From positions 33,611 to 97,610 of the forward strand of contig CALFSX010000278.1 in assembly GCA_937916515.1 (NCBI GenBank): a stretch of 64,000 nucleotides of DNA. The letters are read 5' to 3'. The notes below the pieces were generated by a model. It did not search any database and had not been told where the DNA came from. It worked only from the letters and a program-made list of their open reading frames with translations. Source of the stretch: an uncultured Planctomycetaceae bacterium. Lineage in GTDB: Bacteria > Planctomycetota > Planctomycetia > Planctomycetales > Planctomycetaceae. A program made the position numbers and the translations under genes. Positions 1-8,493 of the stretch are shown here, in pieces (within the stretch, counting starts at the first letter, position 1; every line of letters begins with the position of its first letter).

Positions 1-258
1 GCTCTTCATTTCGCTCAGCCGCTTTTGAAATCCGCAGGCCTGATCGGTGCATCCAGCGGTCATGTCGGCCGGATAAAAGTAAACCACGACGACTTCTTTG
101 CCCACGTGATCTATGGAATTCCACGTTTCGCCGTGATCGTCGATGGCGGAAAATTCCGGTGCAAAATCTCCCTGAGCCAGAGAAACCAACTGATTCTCGC
201 TGGCGCAGCAAAACGCGTGCGGCGCAATAATTAACGCTATAAGGGCAAGCCTGTTCAT
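1..258 (-). CDS. Peroxiredoxin (Bcp/AhpC-TSA type), secreted, truncated by window edge
   Basis: The reverse strand reads open from an ATG at 258 to base 1 (86 codons, C-terminus outside the window). A hydrophobic N-terminus (MNRLALIALIIAPHAF) looks like a signal peptide with a Cys-Cys near its end, so the protein is probably exported. The thioredoxin-fold peroxiredoxin signature is clear: residues around 61-75 read FYPADMTAGCTDQAC, giving the peroxidatic Cys at about 70 and a second Cys five residues later, the spacing known for the peroxidatic/resolving pair of Bcp proteins. The expected role is thiol-dependent reduction of hydroperoxides. It is transcribed away from the next gene. Substrate and reductant cannot be told from this fragment. 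Confidence 0.85.
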   Translation of the reverse strand, partial: MNRLALIALIIAPHAFCCASENQLVSLAQGDFAPEFSAIDDHGETWNSIDHVGKEVVVVYFYPADMTAGCTDQACGFQKRLSEMKS

Positions 259-784
259 TCGTTTTTGGGTAGTCGCGTCTGTGAAAAGACGTCAACCTGT
301 CTGGGATGGCAACCGCTGCGACCAGTGGAAAGACGTGGCAACAGCTGTTGAAGGTAGGTGGGATTTGAGGCGGTAATTCTCTCGCTTTATTATTTAAACG
401 ATACGTTCGCTCAATACTGCCGTCAAATGCAGAAGGTTTTCATAATGCCATTTTTCCTGACTATCCGGAAATCGATTGCACCGGCGGTCTCAGACGATTC
501 TGGCGAAACCGCTTGAATTTGCCACCTCACCGGCGAATAGCGAAAAATTCCAACGTGCGGAAGAAGGCGGTGGAGTGGTGTTTTCATCCGAAATTCATGC
601 GAATTCGCCTTGAGTGCGTAAAATGCAGCACGACAAACGTTTCAGGCAATTGAGGCAGCATGCTTTTCCGTTGCCGTCGTTTTCGTGCAGGGTACAATTC
701 CGACGCTGCAAGTTTCACTCAATCCATTAATTCCGTCGGTGTCGCAAAGCGTTGCTGGCGAACAAGTTCCAAGGAAAGACCAAC
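259..784. other. Intergenic region between divergent genes
   Basis: About 525 bases separate the peroxiredoxin start (minus strand) from the metal-binding lipoprotein start (plus strand). It must hold both promoters. No convincing gene, hairpin or RNA was recognised; a short open frame opposite the lipoprotein gene is a shadow. Confidence 0.5.
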
Positions 785-1153
785 ATGAAATCCGCCATCG
801 CACTTTTGCCACTCGTTTTGTTGCTTGGCTGTTCTGAAGAACGCATCGTTACTGCAGATGGCGATGCGTCCGCACCAGTCGCCAGCAACGACGCGATTCC
901 CGTTTCGTTTGCCGCTGGCGATACAGCAACATTGGCGGTTCCGGAAATGAGCTGTGCGATGATGTGCTTCCCCAAAGTTAAGGAAACACTGGAAGGCATC
1001 GAAGGCGTAACGGTTGTGGAACTGGTGCCTCAAAAGGAAGACGGAATCATCGATGACCGACGCGTAACGGTAAAGTTTGACGCCGAAGCCAGTTCAGACA
1101 AAGCCATCGCCGCCTTGGAATCTGCTGGATTTCCGGATTCAAAGTTTGAATAA
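785..1153 (+). CDS. Heavy-metal-associated (HMA) domain lipoprotein
   Basis: The protein has 122 residues. The ATG at 785 is chosen over an in-frame ATG at 752 because AAGGAAAG lies just upstream and the protein then starts with a clean lipoprotein signal (MKSAIALLPLVLLLGC, lipid-accepting Cys16). After a linker rich in Ala, Asp and Ser, residues about 49-122 have the layout of an HMA/MerP-like ferredoxin-fold domain: a strand ending in a Met-Cys motif, an amphipathic helix (KVKETLEGIEGV), central strands and a C-terminal AIAALESAGF helix typical of the family. The metal loop reads MSCAMMC, so the two Cys are separated by three residues rather than the canonical two (CxxC). The likely place is the periplasmic side of a membrane. 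Binding of Cu or Hg is inferred only from the family. Confidence 0.75.
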   Translation: MKSAIALLPLVLLLGCSEERIVTADGDASAPVASNDAIPVSFAAGDTATLAVPEMSCAMMCFPKVKETLEGIEGVTVVELVPQKEDGIIDDRRVTVKFDAEASSDKAIAALESAGFPDSKFE

Positions 1154-1285
1154 GAACCAGAAAACGTTTCGAGACGTTGCGTCGTATGTATGACGTCTGG
1201 TTGCCGCTTTTTTACGGCAGCCAGACTTTCCGCTGCCTTCGCACAATGTTCTACTTCAAAATCGTTTTGAGTCTGAAAGCTTGCC

Positions 1286-2731
1286 GTGATAAAGCCGCCC
1301 AGGCTTCAGCCACTCAGCGTTTTTGATATGTTTAAAATTGGAGTGGGACCATCCAGCTCTCACACGATGGGGCCGTGGCTGGCTGCTGGGAAATTCGTCG
1401 AACGTCTGTCTCGTAAAAACGATGTCAGCGTCGCTACAGTTGCGGTTGAGCTGTACGGGGCTTTAGCGAAAACCGGCAACGGGCACGGCACGGGTATCGC
1501 GGTTCAGTTGGGCTTGTGCGGATATTCTCCCAGAACGATCGATGTGGAATCGATCACGCCCACAATCAAAAAGATCGCTCAGGAAAAGCGGCTAAGCCTG
1601 CATCATTGCAATGAGATCGCGTTTGATCCGAAAGCCGACATTCACTTCCACCATGATATTCAACTACCGTTTCATCCCAACGGAATGAAGTTGACGGCGA
1701 CTTATTCTGACGGCACCGAATCCGCCGCAGTATTCTTTTCGATTGGCGGCGGCTTCATCGTAGAAGAAGGCGACGTGCAGAAAGCCGAATCGCTGGAAGA
1801 GTGTCTGATGCACCTTCCATGGCCGATAGAACACGCGAACGATCTGCTGCGTTACTGTTCAGAAAACTCCGCAAAGATTGCTGACATCGTTCTGCAAAAT
1901 GAACTGACCTGGCGCGCTGCAGATAAAGTGCGAGCCGGTCTGACAGACATCAAAGATGCCATGTTGGACTGCATTCACCGTGGCTGCCGAACAGGCGGAA
2001 CATTGCCCGGCGGGCTGAATGTTGAACGCCGAGCAGCAAGAATGGCCCACCGTCTGCTTGGCCACGACGTTCCCGAATGCCGTGAAACCTCGTTGGCGGA
2101 AGTTAAACAGCAGTCGCACGACTTTCAGCGAATTTTGAATTGGGTCAGCTGCTTTGCTTTGGCCGTGAATGAAGAAAACGCCGCTTTCGGTCGAGTCGTA
2201 ACGGCTCCTACCAACGGATCGGCGGGCGTGATTCCATCGGTGCTGTTGTACTGTTTGTGCTTTTGCGATCTGCCTGAAGACTGCTACATCAACTTTCTGC
2301 TGACAGCGGGTGAGATCGGTTGCATCTTCAAAAAGGGTGCGACCATTTCTGCTGCGTTGGGCGGCTGTCAGGCTGAGATCGGTGTGTCATCAGCGATGGC
2401 GGCCGCGGCTTTGGCGGAATGTCTTGGCGGAACACCCGGTCAGGCTGCCGAAGCCGCCGAAATTGCGATGGAGCATCATCTGGGAATGACGTGCGATCCC
2501 ATTGGCGGACTGGTTCAGATTCCGTGCATCGAACGAAACGCAATGGGGGCCATCAAGGCCATCACCGCTGCTCAGATGTCTTTACAACGCGATTGTGGCG
2601 AAGCGCGAGTTTCTCTGGATGCCGTCATTCGCACAATGTGGGAAACGGCTTTGGACATGAATGCCAAGTACAAAGAAACATCCGAAGGTGGCCTGGCGAT
2701 GCAGATTGCCGTCAATGTCAGCGAATGCTGA
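1286..2731 (+). CDS. sdaA: L-serine ammonia-lyase (L-serine dehydratase), iron-sulfur type, single chain
   Basis: The protein has 481 residues and opens at a GTG. It converts L-serine to pyruvate and ammonia in the cytoplasm. The N-terminal beta domain begins [20 protein letters not shown], the hallmark of the 4Fe-4S serine dehydratases. The C-terminal alpha domain contains [32 protein letters not shown] and [20 protein letters not shown], which carry the conserved Cys residues expected to hold the [4Fe-4S] cluster. Length and domain order match the single-chain SdaA/SdaB type. It stands alone: the gene upstream is a lipoprotein in the same direction 130 bases away, and the Bat-type cluster converges from downstream. 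No terminator hairpin is obvious after the stop. Confidence 0.93.
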   Translation: MIKPPRLQPLSVFDMFKIGVGPSSSHTMGPWLAAGKFVERLSRKNDVSVATVAVELYGALAKTGNGHGTGIAVQLGLCGYSPRTIDVESITPTIKKIAQEKRLSLHHCNEIAFDPKADIHFHHDIQLPFHPNGMKLTATYSDGTESAAVFFSIGGGFIVEEGDVQKAESLEECLMHLPWPIEHANDLLRYCSENSAKIADIVLQNELTWRAADKVRAGLTDIKDAMLDCIHRGCRTGGTLPGGLNVERRAARMAHRLLGHDVPECRETSLAEVKQQSHDFQRILNWVSCFALAVNEENAAFGRVVTAPTNGSAGVIPSVLLYCLCFCDLPEDCYINFLLTAGEIGCIFKKGATISAALGGCQAEIGVSSAMAAAALAECLGGTPGQAAEAAEIAMEHHLGMTCDPIGGLVQIPCIERNAMGAIKAITAAQMSLQRDCGEARVSLDAVIRTMWETALDMNAKYKETSEGGLAMQIAVNVSEC

Positions 2732-2823
2732 AAGCGAGACAGCGAATCGCCCTGTTTTACCACCAGTTAAAACTGGTGGCTGAGTCAATGCAGCATAGTG
2801 CGGCACAACCAGGAGCGTTCTAA

Positions 2824-2850
2824 CCGCCGAGCCGCTCCGTTGTTGCTACG
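2824..2850 (+). repeat. Fragment of dispersed intergenic repeat (module 1 core)
   Basis: The stretch CCGAGCCGCTCCGTTGTTGC matches the core of the repeats at 13694, 15198 (reverse), 42834, 53863 and 61467 with one or two changes. The hairpin that begins the full-length copies is missing here, so this is a decayed or partial copy between two convergent genes. Confidence 0.6.
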
Positions 2851-2912
2851 AGAATGATGCGTGTTGAGGAAGACGTTGATTTATCGGTTGCAGGTCGTTG
2901 AACAAAGTGAAA

Positions 2913-4985
2913 CTACCAGTCGCGATCAACTTTGATTCCGCGTTGAAGTAGAGTTCGTATCTGCTTTTGCTTTTCAAGGTGCTCGCGTTCTCGTTCGCGA
3001 GCTTTCCTCAACGTCGACTCTGCCTGTTCCTGCTGAGTCTGCTGCTGTTGCTGGTCTTTCTGTTCCTGTTGCTCTTTTTGTTGTTGCTGCTGCTTGTCAT
3101 CCGGCGACTTGTCCTGTTCCGGTTGCTTGTTCTGTTCGTCCTGCTTTTGTTGCTCTTTGTCGCCGTCTTTTTGATCATCCTGATTCTGGTCTTTGTTGTC
3201 CTGATCTTCGTTCTGCTGTTGCTCTTGATTGTCTTGCTGGTTGTCTTGATTGTCGCTGACCAGCGGTTCGGCAATTTCCTTCAGGATTCGGTCGGTTTCC
3301 TTTTGTTCTGGCATTGCGGAGTCGGAATCTTTTGCGGCCAGATTCCTGGAGGCGTTGTCAGAATGCGTGGCGGCCTGCGGGGCCAGGTCGATGGCCTTTT
3401 TCATCGATTCAACCAGACCGGTCAGTTGTGCAACCTGTTTTTGCATTTGTTCCTGTTGAGCCTTCGCAGCTTTCTGTTCGTCCGTCAGTTCCGGCTGTTC
3501 CTGTGACGATTCTTCAATGGCATCCGTTTCCGATTTTTCCGGCAGCGATTGATCAGCGTTGGGGGCGATCTTTGAATCTGATGCTGCGTCCGTTTCGCCT
3601 TTAGCTTCAGCAGTTTCTTTCGCAGGCACTTCCTCACTCGGCGGCAAAGACTGCTTCAGGGCTTCCAGTTGCTGCTCAGCTGCCGGCAGTTCAGACTCCG
3701 CCTTTAGCGACAATACGTCGCTCCAATCAGTAATTCTTGATTGAGTCTCCGCCAACTGAACAAAGTCCTTCGCGGCCGCAAGTGTTTCAGTGTCGGCGCC
3801 TGTAGTGTCCACAACAGCAGCTTCGGTAGTGTCCGCTTCAGCGGGTGACTCTTTCGCGGAATCACTTTCAGAGTCATCGGTTTCATCAACCGCTGCCTGT
3901 TCGTTTGGCAGCAGCTTCGATTGCTCGTCGATGGCTCGCTGCAGCACTTCCTGATAAGGCGCAATCGCCATGTACAATTGATTGGTTTGATCAAGCCCTT
4001 CGGTTTCAACGTTCACCGCAGCGGCCATATTTCTGGAATCAAGTTCCGTTGCCGCCTGCAGCATTCGTTCGCCAATTTGATCGGCCATTTGATACAGCAA
4101 CTGTTCTGCCTGCTGCATTTGGTCTGCCTGAGCGTTCGGCTGGGTGCTTCCTGGCTGGTTACCGCCAGTTTGCGGCGGCCCACCAGCGGAAGCAGCGGCT
4201 GATTGTTGTATTTGCTGGCTGATCTTCTGCTTAAGCGGCTCAATTTCTTCATGCAGAGTTCTCAACGATTCAGACGTTTCCATCACGGCCTGCCGAAGAT
4301 AGGCGGTGTCCTGAGCGTTGCTAAGTGCTTTCGTTGTCGTTCGCAGCTGCGTCTGGCGATCTTCAATCATCTTCAGAAATTGCAGCAGGTCTTTTTCGTT
4401 GCGAGCTTTCTGTTTGTCGCGTTCTGCCCATTGCGATTGCAGATGTTTGATATACAACCGAATCAATTCGATGTTGTGTCGAGCATCCTGATGAGCTGGT
4501 TCAAGCCGCAGCACATCGCGATAGCTGCGAATAGACGTCAGCAGCATATTGATCGATTGTTCACGCGTTTCGCCTTCCGCCGCCGCCGGATCGTCACCCA
4601 GCTTTGATCTTGCCTGATCAGCTTCCAGGCAGCCAAGGTTATAGTGAGCTTTAACCGCCAGAGCTGAATCTTTCGCCAGCGAAGCTTTACGAAACAATCC
4701 TCGAGCCTGCTCCGCATCGTTGCCCGCCAACGCAGCGCACGCTTCATCGAACAGGATAATGGAGTTTTCCGGTGAGATTTCGCCCGCTTCAGCAAACGCG
4801 GTTTCCGCTTCAGAAAACTGATTATTGCGAAACAGCTGCAGACCTTCGTTGACCTTGTTCGACGCATCACCGGGCGAGTCGGCGGCAATCAGAAGGAACG
4901 AAAGCGACAACAGCACGACCATGCGAATTCGACCGGCTTTGCAATCAATGGCCGGTACCGTCACAGAAGAGCTTGTTGATTTCAT
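2913..4985 (-). CDS. TPR protein with Gln/Asp/Lys-rich tail, BatC/BatE-like
   Basis: The protein has 690 residues and its start overlaps the stop of the upstream VWA gene by 4 nt (ATGA), implying translational coupling. A membrane-spanning or signal segment (residues about 21-36, RMVVLLSLSFLLIAA) is followed by tetratricopeptide-like helices to about residue 180 (NEGLQLFRNNQFSEAETAFAEA and the AHYNLGCLEA region). Then comes a long coiled-coil/acidic section and an extreme low-complexity tail of Gln, Asn, Asp, Lys and Glu (about residues 585-670), ending in a basic-acidic helix and GIKVDRDW. In Bat clusters TPR proteins sit with the VWA proteins BatA and BatB; this one fits that position. The tail has no known function. 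A mirror ORF on the plus strand (Leu/Phe-rich) is an artefact of the Gln codons. Confidence 0.7.
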   Translation of the reverse strand: MKSTSSSVTVPAIDCKAGRIRMVVLLSLSFLLIAADSPGDASNKVNEGLQLFRNNQFSEAETAFAEAGEISPENSIILFDEACAALAGNDAEQARGLFRKASLAKDSALAVKAHYNLGCLEADQARSKLGDDPAAAEGETREQSINMLLTSIRSYRDVLRLEPAHQDARHNIELIRLYIKHLQSQWAERDKQKARNEKDLLQFLKMIEDRQTQLRTTTKALSNAQDTAYLRQAVMETSESLRTLHEEIEPLKQKISQQIQQSAAASAGGPPQTGGNQPGSTQPNAQADQMQQAEQLLYQMADQIGERMLQAATELDSRNMAAAVNVETEGLDQTNQLYMAIAPYQEVLQRAIDEQSKLLPNEQAAVDETDDSESDSAKESPAEADTTEAAVVDTTGADTETLAAAKDFVQLAETQSRITDWSDVLSLKAESELPAAEQQLEALKQSLPPSEEVPAKETAEAKGETDAASDSKIAPNADQSLPEKSETDAIEESSQEQPELTDEQKAAKAQQEQMQKQVAQLTGLVESMKKAIDLAPQAATHSDNASRNLAAKDSDSAMPEQKETDRILKEIAEPLVSDNQDNQQDNQEQQQNEDQDNKDQNQDDQKDGDKEQQKQDEQNKQPEQDKSPDDKQQQQQKEQQEQKDQQQQQTQQEQAESTLRKAREREREHLEKQKQIRTLLQRGIKVDRDW

Positions 4986-6019
4986 GTAACCACCTCAGCA
5001 GTTTCCACAGGTGTGCGGCGATAGGCGGGAATTGACATTTCAATCAGCAGTAACAGAAGACCCAGCACGCCGAACAATTGATACTGTTCGTGAAAGCGTT
5101 TCCGCTTTTCGGTGTTGATTTCGCCCTGAGTCAGTTTGGCCAACTGATCATCGTAAATTTGACCCAGGTCGTAGCTTAACGTTTGAGCCGGAATGTAGGC
5201 TCCCAGAGTTTTTTCGGCGATATCCTTCAGCAGCCCGTCGTCCATTTTTGACCACACTTCCTGACCTTCGTGCTGCACAAAGCCAATGCCTCCATCACTG
5301 CCTCGCTTTGGAATTCGAGCTCCTTCGCCGATGTCGCCCAGTCCCACGGTGATAATGCGGATGCCTCGCTGAGCGGCCTGGTCGGCGGCTTCCTGCGGAA
5401 ACGAATCCTGATCGCCTCCATCGGTAATCAGCACAATCGCCTGATCGCGATCCGCGCGAGTTTCCATGCTTTCCATCGCCTTGCGAATTGCGTCACCGAT
5501 TAAAGTGCCACCCTTTGGTGCACTATTGACGTCAACTTCGTCCAGCATCAACTTAAAGAACCCCTGATCGGTTGTCAGCGGAACCTGCACCACGGGAGCT
5601 CCCGCAAATGCAATCAAGCCAACTCGATCGCCATCCAGCTTCGGCAGCAGGTCCAGAATATCCGACTTCGCTCGTTCCAGCCGATTGGGCTTCACGTCCT
5701 CTGCCAGCATGGATCGAGAAACATCCAGCAACACGAAAACGTCAACTCCACGGCCCGACATTTCTTCGAAGTAGAATCCATAGCGAGGTCTGGCAACCGC
5801 AATAATCAGCAGCGTAAGAGCCGCCATTAACAGGATGGCCTTGACCCACGTTCGAGCTGTGTTGAAGGCGGGCATTAAGCGAGCGACCATGGCCTGGTCG
5901 ACAAACTGAGTGGCCGTGTGCCGCCGTTTGAAATGCGCACGCACAACCAGAAACCCGGCCAACGGCACAAGCCACAACGCAAACAAAACAGTTGGAAATC
6001 CCCAGTTCATATTGGGCAA
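4982..6019 (-). CDS. VWA-domain membrane protein, BatB/BatA-like
   Basis: The protein has 345 residues. Two N-terminal membrane helices (about 8-28 and 60-78) are followed by the family signature VARPRYG and a von Willebrand A domain starting at about residue 90. The metal-ion-dependent adhesion site is intact: DVSRS (DxSxS form) near residue 98, a Thr in the TLIGDAI loop, and ITDGGDQ further on. A last membrane helix (LFGVLGLLLLLIEMSI) lies near the C-terminus. This is the usual Bat layout, with the VWA domain between N- and C-terminal membrane anchors. It is the fourth gene of the cluster: the gene before it ends 156 bases upstream and the TPR gene overlaps its stop. VWA domains bind protein partners; the partner here is unknown. 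Confidence 0.85.
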   Translation of the reverse strand: MPNMNWGFPTVLFALWLVPLAGFLVVRAHFKRRHTATQFVDQAMVARLMPAFNTARTWVKAILLMAALTLLIIAVARPRYGFYFEEMSGRGVDVFVLLDVSRSMLAEDVKPNRLERAKSDILDLLPKLDGDRVGLIAFAGAPVVQVPLTTDQGFFKLMLDEVDVNSAPKGGTLIGDAIRKAMESMETRADRDQAIVLITDGGDQDSFPQEAADQAAQRGIRIITVGLGDIGEGARIPKRGSDGGIGFVQHEGQEVWSKMDDGLLKDIAEKTLGAYIPAQTLSYDLGQIYDDQLAKLTQGEINTEKRKRFHEQYQLFGVLGLLLLLIEMSIPAYRRTPVETAEVVT

Positions 6020-6175
6020 GCTAAGATTCTGTGTAAAAGGTTGTTCATCTAAAAACGGTGTTTGTTATATATTCCACGCGGCATAAATTGAGTCGGGTCA
6101 AACGGGAATCCGCCCACGGCTCAATGAATAAGTACAGTCTCGGTGATAGAGTTTACGCCACTTAGGTTCAGGCCG

Positions 6176-7243
6176 TTACGGCAGGCCGCGTAGGCGAGTG
6201 CTTCCCAATACCAAAGTTAACAGTACACAACTGAGCCCTGCCAGCATTGGGTAGACAAACGTTTCACGGTATTCCGTATACAGGCGGCCTTCGATTTCTG
6301 TTTTTTCCAGCTTGTCGATTTCGGCGTAAACCTGTTTCAGGGTTTCCGTATCCTTAGCGTTGAAGTACTGACCGCCCGTCTTTTCCGCGATCGACTTCAA
6401 AGTGGCCTCGTCCAGTTTTACCTGTTGAGGTGCCAATACGGTTCGCCCAAAGCGGTCTTCCACGGGGAAAGGGGCCAACCCGGTTGAACCGACTCCAATG
6501 CTGTACACCTTAATGCCAAATTCCACAGCAGCGTCGATCGCTTCTTCTGGCGAAATAATGCCCGCCGTGTTTTCTCCATCGGACAACAGCACAATCACTT
6601 TGCTTTTGGATTCCGCATCTTTCAGGCGAGCAACGCCCAGGGCCAGAGCATCGCCGATGGCAGTGGCCATTTCTTCCTCCAGCAACTGTTCGTTGATGAT
6701 ACGATGATTGCTGTCATAAATGGGTTCAGGAATCTTCACAGCCGATAGTACTTCCAACAGTGCTCCATGATCCAGCGTCAGCGGGCAAACAGCGGTCGCG
6801 AAGCCTCCAAAAGAAATCAGGCCGATTAAGTCATCCGGCCGTCCAGAGAACTCGTCTCCCCCAGCCACGAATTCTCGAAAAACGCTTTTCACGGTGTCCA
6901 GCCGATTCACCTGTTGGTTGTCCAGAGTGAAGTCCAGAGCCTGCATAGACCCTGATTTATCAACACACATTTCCACGGCAATACCTTCCGTGCGAATGCG
7001 AGTTTCTTCCTTCCCCAGTTGCGGGCGAGCCAACGCCACGGTAATCAGCACCAGTCCCAGCAGATTGATCCACGGCAACAGCCGCCGAACTCGTTGAGCC
7101 ATCGTGACGGGCAAATCCCGCAGCAGTTTCACACTGGAATACTGCACGGCGTGACGACGCTTTAATGCCAAATAAATCCCGATGGCCAGCACGGGAATCA
7201 GCAGCAGCAACGCCATTGGAGTCGCAAATCGAAAGGTGCTCAC
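6176..7243 (-). CDS. VWA-domain membrane protein, BatA-like
   Basis: The protein has 355 residues and its start overlaps the stop of the BatD-like gene by 4 nt. It has an N-terminal helix (residues about 9-27), a basic loop, a second helix (INLLGLVLITVALARPQLG), then a VWA domain with an intact MIDAS motif (DKSGS near residue 94), the TAIGDAL Thr loop and LLSDGENTAG. A C-terminal helix (FVYPMLAGLSCVLLTLVLG) anchors the end. It is a paralogue of the next VWA protein; two VWA proteins in tandem is the normal BatA/BatB arrangement. The 156-base gap to the next gene contains no visible gene or terminator, so one transcript is likely. Confidence 0.87.
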   Translation of the reverse strand: MSTFRFATPMALLLLIPVLAIGIYLALKRRHAVQYSSVKLLRDLPVTMAQRVRRLLPWINLLGLVLITVALARPQLGKEETRIRTEGIAVEMCVDKSGSMQALDFTLDNQQVNRLDTVKSVFREFVAGGDEFSGRPDDLIGLISFGGFATAVCPLTLDHGALLEVLSAVKIPEPIYDSNHRIINEQLLEEEMATAIGDALALGVARLKDAESKSKVIVLLSDGENTAGIISPEEAIDAAVEFGIKVYSIGVGSTGLAPFPVEDRFGRTVLAPQQVKLDEATLKSIAEKTGGQYFNAKDTETLKQVYAEIDKLEKTEIEGRLYTEYRETFVYPMLAGLSCVLLTLVLGSTRLRGLP

Positions 7244-8493
7244 GCTGACACCTCATCGTCAACAGATGTCGAAACACCAGCAAGCTGCGATGAAGTTTTG
7301 ACGGATGCGGACTTAACAACCTGCGACATTTTATCGGTGGTGCCACCCAACAGCGATTCCGCCGTTTTCAGTTCGATAAACTGTTTTGCCTTGTGCGTGC
7401 TCTGTTTCACCATCTCTTCATCGGGCTGATATCCGGCAAATTTCACCAGGTCCGCAGATTCCAGAAAGGCGCCCAGGCGGCGATCTTCTTCCGCGGAAAA
7501 TATCTTTCGCTGACTTACCTGTCTTAGAAATTCTTCGGTCGTTTGTTCGGGCGCTTTGACTCCCGTAGAACGTTCGATGTAACGGCGAACGACACCGGTT
7601 AACTGCACAAAGTACTCTTTGACGTCGGTTTCACTAAGCTTACTGGAAATCAGATCGTTCAGCTCTTTCCAGGCGAGCTGTTGAGGCGTCAGTTGTGGTT
7701 CGCTGGATTGTTTCCGCCTGGTTAACAGCCACGCGATTGCCGCCAGCGTGGCGAGTGCGATCACGATTCCCAGCCCCCAGTGCCACCACGTAACAGTGAT
7801 GTTTGGTGGAAGCGCCACAGGAGCGGCAACCGGACGCAAATCGTTCAGCGACGGAGCTTCTGCTTCGATCATGGTGGCAATCTGCACCTTAATCGCTTCG
7901 GTTTCGATTGTATGTTCCTGGCCGTCGCCCGTTGGACGGTGGTCGATAAATTTCACAACGATCGGCTGAATCATCGACAAGCCGGCCACCGTTGGTTCCA
8001 GAGTATAAACCTGCTGAATCAGCTTTCGGCCATCTGCAGTTTTGGGCAGAGGTTCATAGAAATCTCGAATGATGAAGTCACCCATTGACTGGCCAAAGGG
8101 CGGCGGCGTCACATCAACACCATCTTCCGCGATGACGGTCAGCGTTAAGGTCGGTTCGTCGGAAAGTCGGGGCTCTTTGGGCACGATATCAATCGATACT
8201 TTCACCGGGCCACGTTCCAGTTCGGAATGCAGAGCTTCGGGCGATCCGGTTTTGACTTCGGGAATCGAGGTTTCAGAACCGCATCCGCACAGCAATGCTG
8301 CCGACGTTACCATTAAAGCGACCGGCCAGATGGATAGTCTCGTAGTGGACGAGGTGACGAGTCCTTGTGTTTCGGGACTCCTGGCGTCGTCCACTACAAC
8401 AGAACGGTACATTCCATCTGGCCGCTCGCCTGACAGTAGCGAGTGACTGTTGCCACCATGTTTGCTTTTCATGCTTTCCGTGCAAACAATCAT
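7240..8493 (-). CDS. Lipoprotein/membrane protein in BatD position
   Basis: The 417-residue reading starts at an ATG that overlaps the stop of the DUF58 gene by 4 nt. A hydrophobic segment ending LLCGCGS looks like a lipoprotein signal at about residues 53-71, far from the first Met. The preceding leader is made by an in-frame palindromic repeat (8323-8424). The exported part has beta-sandwich-like sequence (VKVSIDIVPKEPRLSDEPTL; FIIRDFYEPLP), as in BatD/oxygen-tolerance proteins. A membrane helix follows (WWHWGLGIVIALATLAAIAW, about 236-255), then a cytoplasmic helical region (WKELNDLISSKLSETDVKEYFVQLTGVVRRYIERSTGVKAPEQTTEEFLRQ in outline) as seen in DUF4381/BatD-like proteins. The true start could lie inside the leader. 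The family assignment rests on layout and neighbours. Confidence 0.65.
   Translation of the reverse strand: MIVCTESMKSKHGGNSHSLLSGERPDGMYRSVVVDDARSPETQGLVTSSTTRLSIWPVALMVTSAALLCGCGSETSIPEVKTGSPEALHSELERGPVKVSIDIVPKEPRLSDEPTLTLTVIAEDGVDVTPPPFGQSMGDFIIRDFYEPLPKTADGRKLIQQVYTLEPTVAGLSMIQPIVVKFIDHRPTGDGQEHTIETEAIKVQIATMIEAEAPSLNDLRPVAAPVALPPNITVTWWHWGLGIVIALATLAAIAWLLTRRKQSSEPQLTPQQLAWKELNDLISSKLSETDVKEYFVQLTGVVRRYIERSTGVKAPEQTTEEFLRQVSQRKIFSAEEDRRLGAFLESADLVKFAGYQPDEEMVKQSTHKAKQFIELKTAESLLGGTTDKMSQVVKSASVKTSSQLAGVSTSVDDEVSA
8323..8424. repeat. Nested palindromic repeat inside a coding sequence
   Basis: Outer arms CGGCCAGATGGA (8323-8334) and TCCATCTGGCCG (8413-8424) are exact complements. Inner arms GTAGTGGACGA (8342-8352) and TCGTCCACTAC (8387-8397) are also exact, with a third short pair GAGTCC/GGACTC (8359-8364/8375-8380) around the centre. 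The element lies within the first 60 codons of the BatD-like gene and keeps the frame open, where it encodes a segment reading VVVDDARSPETQGLVTSSTT. It looks like a mobile or REP-like palindrome that landed in a protein leader. Confidence 0.75.

Noticed and set aside
2967..3506. Leu/Phe-rich 179-codon frame on the plus strand
   Set aside because: It is the complement of the Gln-rich tail of the TPR protein; CAG/CAA codons read as Leu in reverse.
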